Part shown: piece after piece, positions 63,951-64,000 of the stretch | How the letters are laid out: each line of letters starts with the position of its first letter | Position numbering within the stretch: position 1 is the first letter of the stretch | NCBI RefSeq assembly: GCF_052324685.1 | Contig: NC_135219.1 | Coordinates: 24,221,532-24,285,531, forward strand | Source: Brachyhypopomus gauderio | Lineage: Eukaryota > Chordata > Actinopteri > Gymnotiformes > Hypopomidae | Length of the DNA stretch: 64,000 bases | Reading direction: 5' to 3' | Translations under genes and position numbers: made by a program | The notes under the pieces: model-generated | What the model was told of the DNA's origin: nothing | Database searches by the model: none | Seen by the model: the letters and a program-made list of their open reading frames with translations, nothing else

Positions 63951-64000
63951 CAATAAATGAACTAAAGTGACTAACTTAAATCATAACTTTAATGGGTTGT

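Overview
This is a gene-poor, transposon-rich piece of a vertebrate nuclear genome. It is almost certainly from a ray-finned (teleost) fish. Genes are split by short GT-AG introns. The repeats are typical fish families: Tc1-like, hAT, piggyBac, RTE/L2/L1 LINEs, a tRNA-derived SINE, (GT)n tracts and minisatellites. The species cannot be read from the sequence.

Four protein genes could be reconstructed exon by exon, each with an intact reading frame: FAM177A1 (+, 4236-6484), the proteasome subunit PSMA6 (+, 16564-20777, 246 aa), the NF-kappaB inhibitor NFKBIA (-, 28341-26488, 309 aa) and BRMS1L (+, 34660-37473, 324 aa). Their order and strands match human 14q13 (FAM177A1 > PSMA6 > NFKBIA < BRMS1L >). 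PPP2R3C and PRORP (between FAM177A1 and PSMA6) and INSM2 and RALGAPA1 (between NFKBIA and BRMS1L) were not seen. Intron 6 of BRMS1L appears to be a 91-bp U12-type AT-AC intron. A small tRNA cluster (Arg-ACG, Glu-TTC, Arg-ACG) lies at 48.1-48.9 kb beside a long inverted repeat.

Layout: 1-4.2 kb holds promoter-like DNA at the left edge, a hAT-like copy and C-rich repeats. 4.2-7 kb is FAM177A1. 7-16.5 kb is gene-free, with a 45-bp minisatellite that has 270-bp higher-order units. 16.5-20.9 kb is PSMA6, with minisatellites in introns 1 and 6. 21.6-24.7 kb holds a small hAT and a Tc1-like element split by a piggyBac. 26.1-28.5 kb is NFKBIA and its kappaB/TATA promoter. 31.5-34 kb is a Tc1 copy plus hAT fragments. 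34.6-38.2 kb is BRMS1L. 38.9-47.2 kb is a second copy of the split Tc1 family, several hAT elements and an L2-like LINE. 48-49 kb holds the tRNAs. 51.2-57.9 kb is an RTE-like LINE with two hAT insertions, a Tc1 fragment and an L1-like fragment. 58-63 kb holds two large hAT elements carrying nested insertions, a SINE and a BED-finger remnant. The right edge has a possible 5' exon on the minus strand.

The main observation outside the genes is the transposon stratigraphy: ten hAT-type insertions have readable 8-bp target duplications, and several nested insertions give a relative insertion order. No operon-like or defence-like novel system was seen.
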